From Clostridiales bacterium Firm_04 (GTDB lineage: Bacteria > Bacillota > Clostridia > Oscillospirales > Ruminococcaceae): a stretch of 64,000 bases of DNA. Under the pieces are notes generated by a model, which worked only from the letters and a program-made list of their open reading frames with translations, was not told the origin of the DNA and did no database searches. Of this stretch, positions 18,396-28,100 are shown one piece after another (the first letter of the stretch is position 1; each line of letters opens with the position of its first letter). A program made the translations under genes and the position numbers. The stretch lies in NCBI GenBank assembly GCA_001603005.1, contig LVAJ01000016.1:35836-99835 (forward strand), read 5' to 3'.

Positions 18396-18424
18396 TTGAC
18401 AAAATGTAGAAAACACGGTATAAT
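18396..18424 (+). promoter_or_regulatory. Consensus promoter of lipoprotein-RTX2 operon
   Basis: TTGACA at 18396-18401 and TATAAT at 18419-18424 with a 17-bp spacer, 35 bp upstream of the lipoprotein ATG. RTX2 can therefore be transcribed independently of RTX1. Confidence 0.8.
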
Positions 18425-18459
18425 TGCCTTATCGTATTATAAAGAAAGAGGGGAGAGCC

Positions 18460-19167
18460 ATGCACCGCAGACTGACTGCGATCTGCTGCATCTGTACGAT
18501 CTGTACCATGCTGTTCTGCTGCGGATGTTCCGCGCCGGAGCCTGTTCCGGATCAGGCGGCAGCCGAACAGACAGCGATTGCGTATATGCAGGAGAAATAC
18601 GGCACCGGCATCCGGATCAGCATGTCGCAGACGCGCCGGATCGGCACAAACCGCTATGAGCAGATCCGCTTTTCGGCGGAGGATGACGATTCCGGCAGCG
18701 AATACGAGATCTATGTCGGGTTTGATCCGGCAGATCCGAAAACGCCGGCTGTTATCTGCGAGACCTACATGCAGCATGAACTGGAGCCGCTGCTGACGGA
18801 GTGGCTGAATGCGCAGACCGGCGCAGAGGTCGCGGAAACGGTGAACTGCGCGCAGATCGCGGATCTTCCGGCGGGATTCCGCAGCGATTTTCCGCGCATT
18901 GAAACGCCGGACGAGGCAGAGGCGCTGATCGCCGCAAACCGGCTGACCTTTGACTATATGGTCTATGTCGGGGGCGATCCGTCGGCGATCGAACAGCGCA
19001 TTCAGGAAAAGCTCCCGCTGTTCAGCGATGATACGGTGTTCTTTCATCTGCGCAAATGCGATGCCGGCGACTTTGCAGCGCTTCAGCGGCAGTACCGGAC
19101 GGACGGCACGATTCCTGCGCAGCAGATGCTCGGAACATACACCGAAACCGTGATCAAAAGCTTTTGA
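18460..19167 (+). CDS. Lipoprotein paired with RTX protein 2
   Basis: 235 residues starting MHRRLTAICCICTICTMLFC with lipobox FCCGC, so lipid-anchored. The ATG at 18460 follows AGAGGGGAG; a longer upstream frame lacks a signal peptide start and is not preferred. The mature part is a mixed alpha/beta domain, acidic, with the segments SEYEIYVGFDPADPK and FDYMVYVGGDPSA, which look like two related halves (each with a Y-x-VG-x-DP strand). It sits 47 bp before RTX2, which carries a hydrolase domain. The arrangement lipoprotein then RTX repeats that of 9466-14823. An immunity or anchoring role toward RTX2 is an inference. Confidence 0.75.
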   Translation: MHRRLTAICCICTICTMLFCCGCSAPEPVPDQAAAEQTAIAYMQEKYGTGIRISMSQTRRIGTNRYEQIRFSAEDDDSGSEYEIYVGFDPADPKTPAVICETYMQHELEPLLTEWLNAQTGAEVAETVNCAQIADLPAGFRSDFPRIETPDEAEALIAANRLTFDYMVYVGGDPSAIEQRIQEKLPLFSDDTVFFHLRKCDAGDFAALQRQYRTDGTIPAQQMLGTYTETVIKSF

Positions 19168-19214
19168 TCGCGATATTCCGCACTGAATCACGTTACATGG
19201 AAGGAGAATGAAGA

Positions 19215-22200
19215 ATGGCATTTGAATTGACAGACAGCGAACTTGTTGCACTCAGCACACTTGGATATTACCAAAATTTTTCTGACGAGGGCGATGCAAA
19301 CACCGTCGAAAGCTTTGTCGAACGTATAGACCGGAACGGTTATCACACCTGCTTCAACGGCGCACTCGGATATTCGGATTCCGATCTCGGCATGGACAAG
19401 ATCCTTTCGATCATCCGGAACAATCCGCGCCTTTGCCGGCTGGAAGTCATTTATCCGCCTGCGAACAACGGCGATAAAACGACCTCTGCGGCATGCCTGA
19501 TTGATCCGTATACCGACAATGTGTACATCGTCTACGGCGGAAACTACTGCGACGGCATTGTGTCCCCCGACGTTTCCACATGGATCTGCAATGCATTGGG
19601 CGCCGTGCAGGACGGTACGGCGGAGCAGACGCGTGCGCTGCAATTCTACAATGATGCGGTCGAAGCCGCAAAAGCAAAGCTCGGCGTTAGCAATGCGTCC
19701 GATTTGAATATCACCGTGACCGGTCATTCCGCTGCGGGCAATTTCGCGCAGTATGTCACGATCATGGCGGATTCGGTTGACCGCTGCGTTTCCGTGGACG
19801 GACAGGGCTTTTCCGATGCGTTCCTGAAAAATAAAAGTCCGGAGATCGCTGCGAGAGCCGGACGCATCACGAGCATTCTGCCGAACATCGGCTTTGTCGG
19901 CTGCCTGATGAATGAGCTGCCCGGCATCAACCGCGAGGTCATTGACATAGGCTTGGTCAGCGGCTTCCCGATCGGCTACCATATGCCGGCGGAGCTCCTG
20001 ACGGACAGCGGCAGCCTTGAGATCGGCGGTGCGCTTTCCCTGACCTCGCTGATCCTGAAATGCATCACCTGCCATGCGGCGGATATCGCAGAATTTGATC
20101 CTTCCATTGATCAGGACGCGGCAATGCGGCATATCGGCTATGCGCTGGAATATCTGTTCAACGCAAAGTACCGCGATGCGCTTCTGAGCCTTCTGGATCC
20201 GAATGTCGAGAAGATCATGGAATACATGATCGCGGAAGGCAGTGCAGTGAACAGCCTGCTGAGCAGTGCGAATATGAACATCATCACGGTGCTGATTGAT
20301 GCGGTCGCCATTGATTTTATCGTCAGCGGCATCAATCATTTTCTGGATTTTGTTGCGGATACGGTCGGCGCTGCCGTTGACAGCATCAAGGAGTTTCTGT
20401 TCGGTACGCAGACCATTACGGACGATCAGTCCTTTGTCAGCAGCGAGTATGATATTGACGGCGGCGAGGGCAATGACTATATCTGCGCATCCGGCGGCAT
20501 CAATCACCGCATTTACGGTTACGGCGGCAATGATTTCATTGCAGGTGACACCGAAAAGGACGAGATCCACGCAGGCGCCGGCGATGACACGGTGCACGGC
20601 GGCAGAGGCGATGATACGATCCACGGCGATTCCGGCAATGATATTCTGTTCGGGGATGCCGGTGACGATACCGTGCACGGCGATGACGGCAAAGACGAGA
20701 TCCACGGCGGCGACGGCGATGACACGCTGATCGGCGGCGCGGGAACGGATATCATGTTCGGCGACGGCGGCGACGATACCATTTACGGCGACAAGAAGCA
20801 TGATTCTGTCAGCGGAAGCGACGATATCATTGACGGCGGCGAAGGCAATGACAGGATCTTCGGCGGCGGCGGAAATGATACGGTCAAGGGCGGCATCGGC
20901 GATGACAGTATTTCCGGCAACGACGGACATGATACGATCGAAGGCGGACTCGGCGATGATAAGATCTGGGGCGACAACGGCGATGATACGATCGACGGCG
21001 GCAGCGGCAAAGACCGGATCTGGGGCGGCAACGGAAATGACAGCATCAGCGGCAGCATGGGCGACGACCGTCTGTACGGCAGCAACGGAAACGATGAGAT
21101 CAGCGGCGAAAGCGGCGACGATTCTCTGTACGGCGGCGACGGCAGCGATACCCTGAACGGCGGCAGCGGTGTGGATTTCCTGAACGGCGAGGAAGGCAAT
21201 GATACCTATATCTTTGACAAGGAGATCTACGGAAATGCATCCAATCGCGGCACGGTCAACGATCACGATACCGTCTTTGACAACAGGGGACACAATTATG
21301 TCCTGTTCCGCGGTGTGCCGACCGAAGACGATGCATTCCATGCGATCATTGCGATCGAACGATCCGAAGACGGCAGCGATCTGGTCATCCGTTCCAGGCA
21401 GACCGGCGCTTCCATGACGATCCGTTCGTATTTCAGCGGTTCGCAGGACTTTACGTTCCGGATCGACGGCGAAAGCGGATTCTTTGAACTGGAGGAGCAT
21501 GAGGACGGCTCTTACGGTCTGAAAAAGAAGCCGTCCGGCGGAGGCGGCGGAACAATGGATCCGGGCGATCCGCGCGACAGTCTCGGCGGCGATATGGCAG
21601 ACACGACATCCGGCGGACTTGCGGACGATTATGACGAAGCAGGTCAGGCACAGCCCCCGCGTGATCCGCTGATCCTGCACCTGAACGGCAAATCGCAGAT
21701 CGAGTTCATCCCGATGGACGATGCGCATGATCCGGTCTATTTCGACCTCGACAAAAACGGTTTTGCGGAGCGCATTGCATGGATCGGGCCGAAGGACGGC
21801 TATCTCGCGCTCGACCGCAACGGCAACGGCAGGATCGACGACGGCGGCGAGCTGTTCACGAATTACATGGTGATCGGCAGGGATGCGGACGGAAACGAGA
21901 TCACTGCGGAAAACGGCTTTGTTGCGCTGAAATCGTTTGATACGAACGGCGACAAAGTGATTGATGAACAGGATGCGGTATTCAAGCAGCTGCGCGTCTG
22001 GAAGGACGCCGATCAGGACGGAAAATCGGAGGGCGAGCTCGAAACGCTTGCAGAACTCGGCATCCGGTCGATCAGCCTGAATTATACCGAGCATACCGAT
22101 CCGCCGACCGTCATCGGCGTGCAGACGACACATGCCGCAGACGTCACATTTGAGGACGGCACCACGACGACGATCAGCGAAAACTGGTTCGATGTCAAGA

Positions 22201-24794
22201 CCTTTGACACGATCGAAACGAACATGTTCGGGGAGGGCACGTATGCGCTGACCTCGTTCGGCAATCTCAGCAGCATTGACAACGCGATCGCTGCGGACAA
22301 GACCGGCGAGCTTGCCGCAATGCTCGAACAGTTCGCGCAGTCCGGCGATTATCTCGAAAAGCGCGCACTGACGAAGAAGATCCTGTACTTCATCTCCGGT
22401 GCAGATGCGATCGGCAGAACGTCCCGCGGCGGCACGATGGATGCCCGCGATCTGCATGTGATCGAAACGATCATGGGCGTGAAGCAGTTTGTCGGCGCAG
22501 ACGGCAGCCCGAACCCGAATGTCAACGCGGCGCCGATCCTCAAGCGGCTCTATGCTAAATTTGAGGATCTGTATTTCTCGCTGCTCAGCAAACACTGCGG
22601 CTCGTATGCGCTGGATCTGATCACAGAGACCGGCAGCGAGACCGGTGAACCCGCGCTCGACATGGAATTGCTCGATCAGGAAATGCAGGGCAGTACCGAT
22701 CCGGACGGCGCGATGCAGAAGGATGTGCTCACGATCTGCACGTTCCTGAAAGCCTATGACCGCGCATTCGGCACCGGTTATCTGGAGCAGTTCCTCACCG
22801 CAAATCCGGATTTTGCCGGCACATATGCGCGCTATTCCGACCTGACGGTCGTGCTCGGCTCCGCAGCGGATGACAGCATCAGCGGCACAAATGAAAAGGA
22901 GCTGTTCCGCACAGAGGACGGCAATGATACTGTTTCTGCCGGCGCAGGCGATGATTTTGTATTCGGCGGCGCGGGCGATGATACGCTCAGCGGCGGCGAC
23001 GGCAGCGATCTGCTGTACGGCGAGGACGGCAGCGACATTCTGAACGGCGAAGCGGGCAATGATGTGCTGTACGGCGGCACCGGCGACGACACGCTTTCCG
23101 GCGGCGCAGGCAATGATGATTACATCATCGGCGCAGACCACGGCAATGACGTCATCCGTGATACCGAGGGCGAGAACCGTCTGGTCTTTGCGGACGGACT
23201 GTCGGTCGGGGATTACAGTACCGGCGTGCAGATCAAGGGCGGCTTTGTGCTGAAACACAAGGAGACCGGCGAAACGATCTCGCTGTCGGACTTCCTGCGC
23301 GCTCCGATGAACTATGATTTTGCATCGGAAAGCGGCGCATCCGAGATGATCGGCGGCAGCCGTGCCGTGATCGACGGAACGGATGAGAGCGACGGGATCA
23401 AGATTCCGGACGGCGGCTTCAACATTGTCAATGCCGGCGCGGGCGACGATACGGTCGAGGGCGGAACCGGAATCGACTTTGTATACGGCGGCGACGGCGA
23501 CGATACGATCGACGGCAAATACGGCACGAATGTACTGTTCGGCGATGCTGGCAGCGACCGGATCTACGACGGCGATGCGGGCAGCTGGCTGGACGGCGGC
23601 GACGGAAACGATGCGCTCTACGGCGGCAACGGCGAGAACGTGCTGATCGGCGGCGCCGGAAACGACATGCTCTGCGACGGTGACGATGCAGGCTGGCTCG
23701 AAGGCGGCGACGGAGATGACGTCCTCTACGGCGGCGGCGGTGCGGATACGCTGGACGGCGGCGCGGGCAATGACTATCTGCAAGGCGACCACGGCGACGA
23801 TACCTATGTATTCGGCGCGGGCTATGACACCGACACGGTCAATGCGTCCTCGGACAGCAACACCATTCTGATCCGCGGCTACAAGGCATCCGACATGGTG
23901 AATACGCGCAATCTGAAAAATGACCTCATCATTCATTTCGGCAGCGCGGATTCGTCCGACTGCCTGATCGTCGATCATTTCTTCGATTACAACGCAAACC
24001 GCGATATCCGGTTCGTGTTCGATGACGGCACGGTGCTTGCGCAGGATCAGATCACTGCGAAGTATGAGCCGCTTTACGGCACCGAGGGGAACGACTGGCT
24101 CGGCGTGTACAATTCGGATGATGCGGAGCTTTACGGTCTCGGCGGCGATGACGGTCTCAGCGGCGGCAGCGGCAATGATACGCTGGACGGCGGTACGGGC
24201 AATGATTTCCTTTACGGCGGAAACGGCAGCGATACCTACATTTTCGCGAAGGGCTACGGCAATGATACCGTGAACGACTGGAACGGCAGCAGCACGATCA
24301 TTCTTTCCGATATCCATTCCGATGAGGTGACATTCACGGAGCGCGGCTCTGATCTTGTGCTCGGCATCGCGGATCTCGATGACACGCTGACGGTCAGCGG
24401 ATACCGCTGGAATCAGAACAGCTTCACGTTCCGGTTCGCGGACGGCGCAGAGGGCTATGTGGACAGAGAGACATGGGCGCTTGTGCTGACAAAGCAGCCG
24501 GATCCGGTCGAGGATCCCGAGCAGGCGGGCGCAGAGGCACTGGAAGCGATCTACGGCTTTGAAGCGCCGGCGGCTGCACTTGCAGCAGAGACATCTGTTC
24601 TGCCGGAGCTGCACGCAGCGGCGGAGATCAGCGGCAGGGACGCTGCGGATCTGACCGACCTGCAAACGATGCTGCTCGCGGAGAATCTGTCTGCATTCGG
24701 CAGCAGCAGCGCGGTTTCCGACAGCATGCAGTTTGCAGATCTCACCGCGGATGTATCCGCAATGGATCTGCTGCTTGCAGGCAATGCACAGTAA
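19215..24794 (+). CDS. RTX calcium-repeat protein 2 with lipase-like N-terminal domain
   Basis: 1859 residues, no signal peptide, ribosome site GGAGAATGAAG. Residues 1-400 resemble DUF2974-type alpha/beta hydrolases: TVTGHSAAGNFAQYVTIMAD near 166-185 gives the nucleophile elbow G-H-S-x-x-G with Ser at about 170, and VDGQGFSD near 195 follows as in lipases. RTX nonapeptides fill about 412-662, 1218-1305, 1395-1528 and a short block near 1625-1675. EF-hand-like Asp loops (DLDKNGFAE, DRNGNGRIDD) lie at 815-890. Haemolysin-related spacer domains and the last 90 residues are close copies of those in RTX1. Likely exported by the system at 14891-18260 to act as a secreted lipase or esterase, possibly against membranes. 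Substrate unknown. Confidence 0.85.
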   Translation: MAFELTDSELVALSTLGYYQNFSDEGDANTVESFVERIDRNGYHTCFNGALGYSDSDLGMDKILSIIRNNPRLCRLEVIYPPANNGDKTTSAACLIDPYTDNVYIVYGGNYCDGIVSPDVSTWICNALGAVQDGTAEQTRALQFYNDAVEAAKAKLGVSNASDLNITVTGHSAAGNFAQYVTIMADSVDRCVSVDGQGFSDAFLKNKSPEIAARAGRITSILPNIGFVGCLMNELPGINREVIDIGLVSGFPIGYHMPAELLTDSGSLEIGGALSLTSLILKCITCHAADIAEFDPSIDQDAAMRHIGYALEYLFNAKYRDALLSLLDPNVEKIMEYMIAEGSAVNSLLSSANMNIITVLIDAVAIDFIVSGINHFLDFVADTVGAAVDSIKEFLFGTQTITDDQSFVSSEYDIDGGEGNDYICASGGINHRIYGYGGNDFIAGDTEKDEIHAGAGDDTVHGGRGDDTIHGDSGNDILFGDAGDDTVHGDDGKDEIHGGDGDDTLIGGAGTDIMFGDGGDDTIYGDKKHDSVSGSDDIIDGGEGNDRIFGGGGNDTVKGGIGDDSISGNDGHDTIEGGLGDDKIWGDNGDDTIDGGSGKDRIWGGNGNDSISGSMGDDRLYGSNGNDEISGESGDDSLYGGDGSDTLNGGSGVDFLNGEEGNDTYIFDKEIYGNASNRGTVNDHDTVFDNRGHNYVLFRGVPTEDDAFHAIIAIERSEDGSDLVIRSRQTGASMTIRSYFSGSQDFTFRIDGESGFFELEEHEDGSYGLKKKPSGGGGGTMDPGDPRDSLGGDMADTTSGGLADDYDEAGQAQPPRDPLILHLNGKSQIEFIPMDDAHDPVYFDLDKNGFAERIAWIGPKDGYLALDRNGNGRIDDGGELFTNYMVIGRDADGNEITAENGFVALKSFDTNGDKVIDEQDAVFKQLRVWKDADQDGKSEGELETLAELGIRSISLNYTEHTDPPTVIGVQTTHAADVTFEDGTTTTISENWFDVKTFDTIETNMFGEGTYALTSFGNLSSIDNAIAADKTGELAAMLEQFAQSGDYLEKRALTKKILYFISGADAIGRTSRGGTMDARDLHVIETIMGVKQFVGADGSPNPNVNAAPILKRLYAKFEDLYFSLLSKHCGSYALDLITETGSETGEPALDMELLDQEMQGSTDPDGAMQKDVLTICTFLKAYDRAFGTGYLEQFLTANPDFAGTYARYSDLTVVLGSAADDSISGTNEKELFRTEDGNDTVSAGAGDDFVFGGAGDDTLSGGDGSDLLYGEDGSDILNGEAGNDVLYGGTGDDTLSGGAGNDDYIIGADHGNDVIRDTEGENRLVFADGLSVGDYSTGVQIKGGFVLKHKETGETISLSDFLRAPMNYDFASESGASEMIGGSRAVIDGTDESDGIKIPDGGFNIVNAGAGDDTVEGGTGIDFVYGGDGDDTIDGKYGTNVLFGDAGSDRIYDGDAGSWLDGGDGNDALYGGNGENVLIGGAGNDMLCDGDDAGWLEGGDGDDVLYGGGGADTLDGGAGNDYLQGDHGDDTYVFGAGYDTDTVNASSDSNTILIRGYKASDMVNTRNLKNDLIIHFGSADSSDCLIVDHFFDYNANRDIRFVFDDGTVLAQDQITAKYEPLYGTEGNDWLGVYNSDDAELYGLGGDDGLSGGSGNDTLDGGTGNDFLYGGNGSDTYIFAKGYGNDTVNDWNGSSTIILSDIHSDEVTFTERGSDLVLGIADLDDTLTVSGYRWNQNSFTFRFADGAEGYVDRETWALVLTKQPDPVEDPEQAGAEALEAIYGFEAPAAALAAETSVLPELHAAAEISGRDAADLTDLQTMLLAENLSAFGSSSAVSDSMQFADLTADVSAMDLLLAGNAQ

Positions 24795-24814
24795 AATATG
24801 AATACAAAAGCACA

Positions 24815-24850
24815 GGAGCACAGCGGTCACGGGACTGCTGTGCTCTTTGT
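24815..24850 (+). terminator. Terminator after RTX2
   Basis: 13-bp stem with G-U pairs (24815-24827 with 24834-24846) followed by CTTTGTTTC. Its stem and loop closely resemble the hairpin after RTX1, so the duplication of the RTX gene end included the 3' flank. Confidence 0.65.
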
Positions 24851-24950
24851 TTCGATTGCGGGGGAACTTGTCTGCGGAATGCGGTAATTCCGGTAAACTA
24901 AGTAAGTCTGATAACAGATCGGAACCGGATCGCGCCGGATCATACAGAAA

Positions 24951-24984
24951 TTGCCCCTGAGCGCTTTGAAACGCTCAGGGGCAA
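24951..24984 (-). terminator. Terminator hairpin after dockerin-LRR gene 1
   Basis: A perfect 13-bp stem (TTGCCCCTGAGCG at 24951-24963 with its complement at 24972-24984). It lies past the minus-strand gene at 25112 and its 3' repeat, and could act in both directions. Confidence 0.6.
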
Positions 24985-24993
24985 ATTCATATT

Positions 24994-25111
24994 ATCATAA
25001 CGGGATTCCAAATGGATGCGATCCCTTTGGCGGGCTTGGTGAGTTTGCTTGCAAACTCATAGCGAAGCGTGCGCGAAGCCCATTCTAAATCATCGCGAAG
25101 CGATACCTCTA
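24994..25111. repeat. Dispersed 3'-end repeat, copy 2 (long form)
   Basis: Shares GGGATTCCAAA-GGATG-ATCCCTTTGG with copies at 4802, 34108 and 34261, then carries an insert with small hairpins (GAGTTTGCTTGCAAACTC), and ends AAATCATCGCGAAGCGATAC abutting the stop codon at 25112. Confidence 0.8.
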
Positions 25112-28100
25112 TTACCCGCGCTGGCTGACGGGGAATACGCGGATGATGCGCGCGATGTACTGCAACATCAGCGTAACATCCTCGATGCCCGCATTGCCGT
25201 TGCCGTCCACATCCGCGTTGATCACGCCGATGACGGAAATGACGACGTCTTTGTCCTCGGTCAGGAACCGCGCAAGCAGCACAACGTCACTGACATCGAC
25301 CTGACCGTCCCCGTTCAGGTCGCCGGGATGATAGCCTTCCGGCTTCGACGACGCGCCGTCAATGCTCAGTTTGGCAGCATCCGATGTCACCGTATTTCCG
25401 CTCGCATCGGTCACAACGCAGCGGTAGAGGCGCCCGTTCAGTGCAGCATCCGCGATCACGGTCAGCTTATAGGTGTCGCAGTCCGTATCCGTCCATGCCG
25501 CGCCGTTGTCGTCGGAATACTGCCAACGGTAGAACAGGTCATATTTGCCCGCCGCCATCGTGTAGAACGAGACCGGCGTGCCGGCATAGACATTTGCGCT
25601 CTCCGGATTTGCAAGCACGGCAAGCGGCAGGTATTTTCCGCCTGTGCGGTCCTTGCCGAGCGTATTGCGCAGCGGATCATTGCCAATCTCGCTGATCGCA
25701 ACGTCATTCCAGTCGCCCTGTTCCGCGATGAAGAACATGTTCCGGATCTGATCGCTGTTCACAAAGGCGAAGTCCTCAACCTTGGAGAGCCGCACCGGAA
25801 GCGTGATCTCGGTCAGGTCAGCCATTGCATGGAATTTGTACTGCGTATAGTCGCCGCCGTAGCCGACAGCCATCTTTTCCGGTGTTTTCGTCACTTTTAT
25901 ATCGCGGAAGAAATCGGACACCGAGCCTGTCAGGTCATAGTCATAGAGCACGAGCTCCTTGAATGCATCGCAATTCAAAAACAGCGCATTTCCGAAGTTT
26001 TTGATGCCGTCCCAGAGCACCGCGCGTTCCAGGTTCGGGCAATTCGAAAATGCTCTCCATGCGATCGCAGTCTTTCCTGCGCCCGGCACGATCACCGTTT
26101 CCAGACCGTCGCAATTCATGAACGCATGCTGTCCGATCTGCATGACCGAATCCGGGATCGTCAGCGTCCGGAACTGCGCATTGCGGCAGCCGAAAAATGC
26201 AGAGTCACCGATCGTTTGCAGGGTATCCGGCAGCATGATCGCATCGGGACTGCCGTGCTTGCCGAACCGGATCATCTTCACGCCGCCGCCGTTCGCCGCA
26301 TATACTTCTTTTTCCTCACTGCGCGAAAAAGCATGATTGCCGATCGCGGTAATGCCGTCCGGCAGATTCACGGTATCCACGCAGTACAGATTGCTGAAGA
26401 AGGATTCCGGAACCTCTGTGCCGGTGAGCACGGTCACGGTTTTCAGCGATTTCGGGACATACCAGTTCCATGCATTTGCCTGATCGGCGCGTTCCTCGCA
26501 GGCAAACGCGAGCGCATCCGACTGCCAATAACTGGAAGTGAACAGCACCGCGGAATGCTGCTTGTATGTCGATTTGACAAGGTCAAAGCTCGGAACCGTG
26601 ACGTCTTCGATATTCAGGCATTGATTGAACAAGCCCCGACCGAGATGCGAAATGCCGACCGCAAGCGTCGCCTTTGTCAGACCGCTGCATGCAGTGAACG
26701 CGTATTCTCCGACGACAATGCCGCTTTCACCGGGGATCTGCAAGGTCGTGATGCCGGCGCAGCCCTCGAATGCATGGTTTCCGATGATTGTCACGGAATC
26801 CGGGATCCGGAGATCGCCGAACGCCGCGGAAGTGCAGCCTTTGAACGCGCTATCGCCGATTTCTTCCAGCGTATCCGGCAGGATGAAACTGCGCTCGTGG
26901 CTGCGCTCGCCATAGCGCAGATACAGCAGATTTTCGTCGCCCATGAATGCTTCACTGCCGATCTTTTTCAGGCGCGCAGGCATATACACCGCGCCGAGAT
27001 TCGGCATCGACGAGAAGACCTTTGCGCCGATGTTGTTGATGTACAGACCGTTTTCCGGATCCTGATCCGTAAACACGATGCTGCGCACCTTGTCGCGCAT
27101 GCCGAACGGCAGATTCGGATTGTCGTACATATCGCCGTAGCCCCAGATCGAGAAGACGCCGTCATTCGGGACAATGCCGTAGATATGATCGCCGAGGCGG
27201 ATGTAATCCTTCCGATCCGCAATGATCGCAGCCGGCACCGTGGCAGTCTGGATCGGGCTTGTTGTCGAAGTGGTCGTCACCGTGGTTGTTGTCTGTGCTG
27301 TGGTGACGGGCGGCGTCACAGTCGAGGTCGATTCCGGCTCCACATTGAAGTCGATCGTATTTTCGATGACCTGCGCGCTGTCGTTGATCACAAATGTGCC
27401 CTTTGCGCGGATCCTGTCATTCGTGCTGATGAAATAGGTATAATGATCCTGCGGATTTTTGCGCAGTGCCGCATACATCACAATTGAGCTTTCGGGGAGA
27501 TCATGCAGTTCAAACTCCGCGCCGTCCACGACGAGCTTTGCGCGGATATCTTCTTCCGGCATATTCAGGAAATGCGTCACAAATGTTGTTCTGAATGCCT
27601 GATGTGCGCATTCTTCTTCCGGTTCATCCGGCATTTCCAGTTTGCAGTTGAACGAAAGCCCCTTATAGTCTCCCAGCTCGTTGCATGCGATGTACACGAT
27701 GAGCTTCGGGAGCGGGATGTCGCCGATTGTGTCACTCTCCCGCGAGATCTCAAAACCGACCTCTGAATCATTCAGACGATGCAGAATACCGTGATTGTCT
27801 CCGATCTTGAGCCCAAATACCAGTCCTGCTTCCAGAACGGTCTTGAGTTCGATTTCCAGCGGCAGGCACCAGTCATCAGAATGTACATTGTCCGGAAAGT
27901 ACGGACGGTTTGGAATGTTCTGCGCATTTATCGTGAAAATGTTTCCGTAGTTGATTTCCTTATTGCATCGCTCGATATTATCAGAATCCACGGAAACCGT
28001 AAATTTCAAGCCGCCGCCGGCATGAGCGTGAACCAGTCCGTCGAACAGTCTTACCTGCACACCGAACGTCAGCTTGAAGGACAGTTCACCTTTCAGATTG

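Noticed and set aside
19188..24830. An 1880-codon open frame on the minus strand opposite RTX2, and a 1206-codon one opposite RTX1 (11074-14694)
   Set aside because: The repetitive Gly/Asp codons of RTX repeats (GGC, GAT, GAC) leave few stop triplets on the other strand. The products are Ile/Ala/Val-rich repeats without family, start site or ribosome site.
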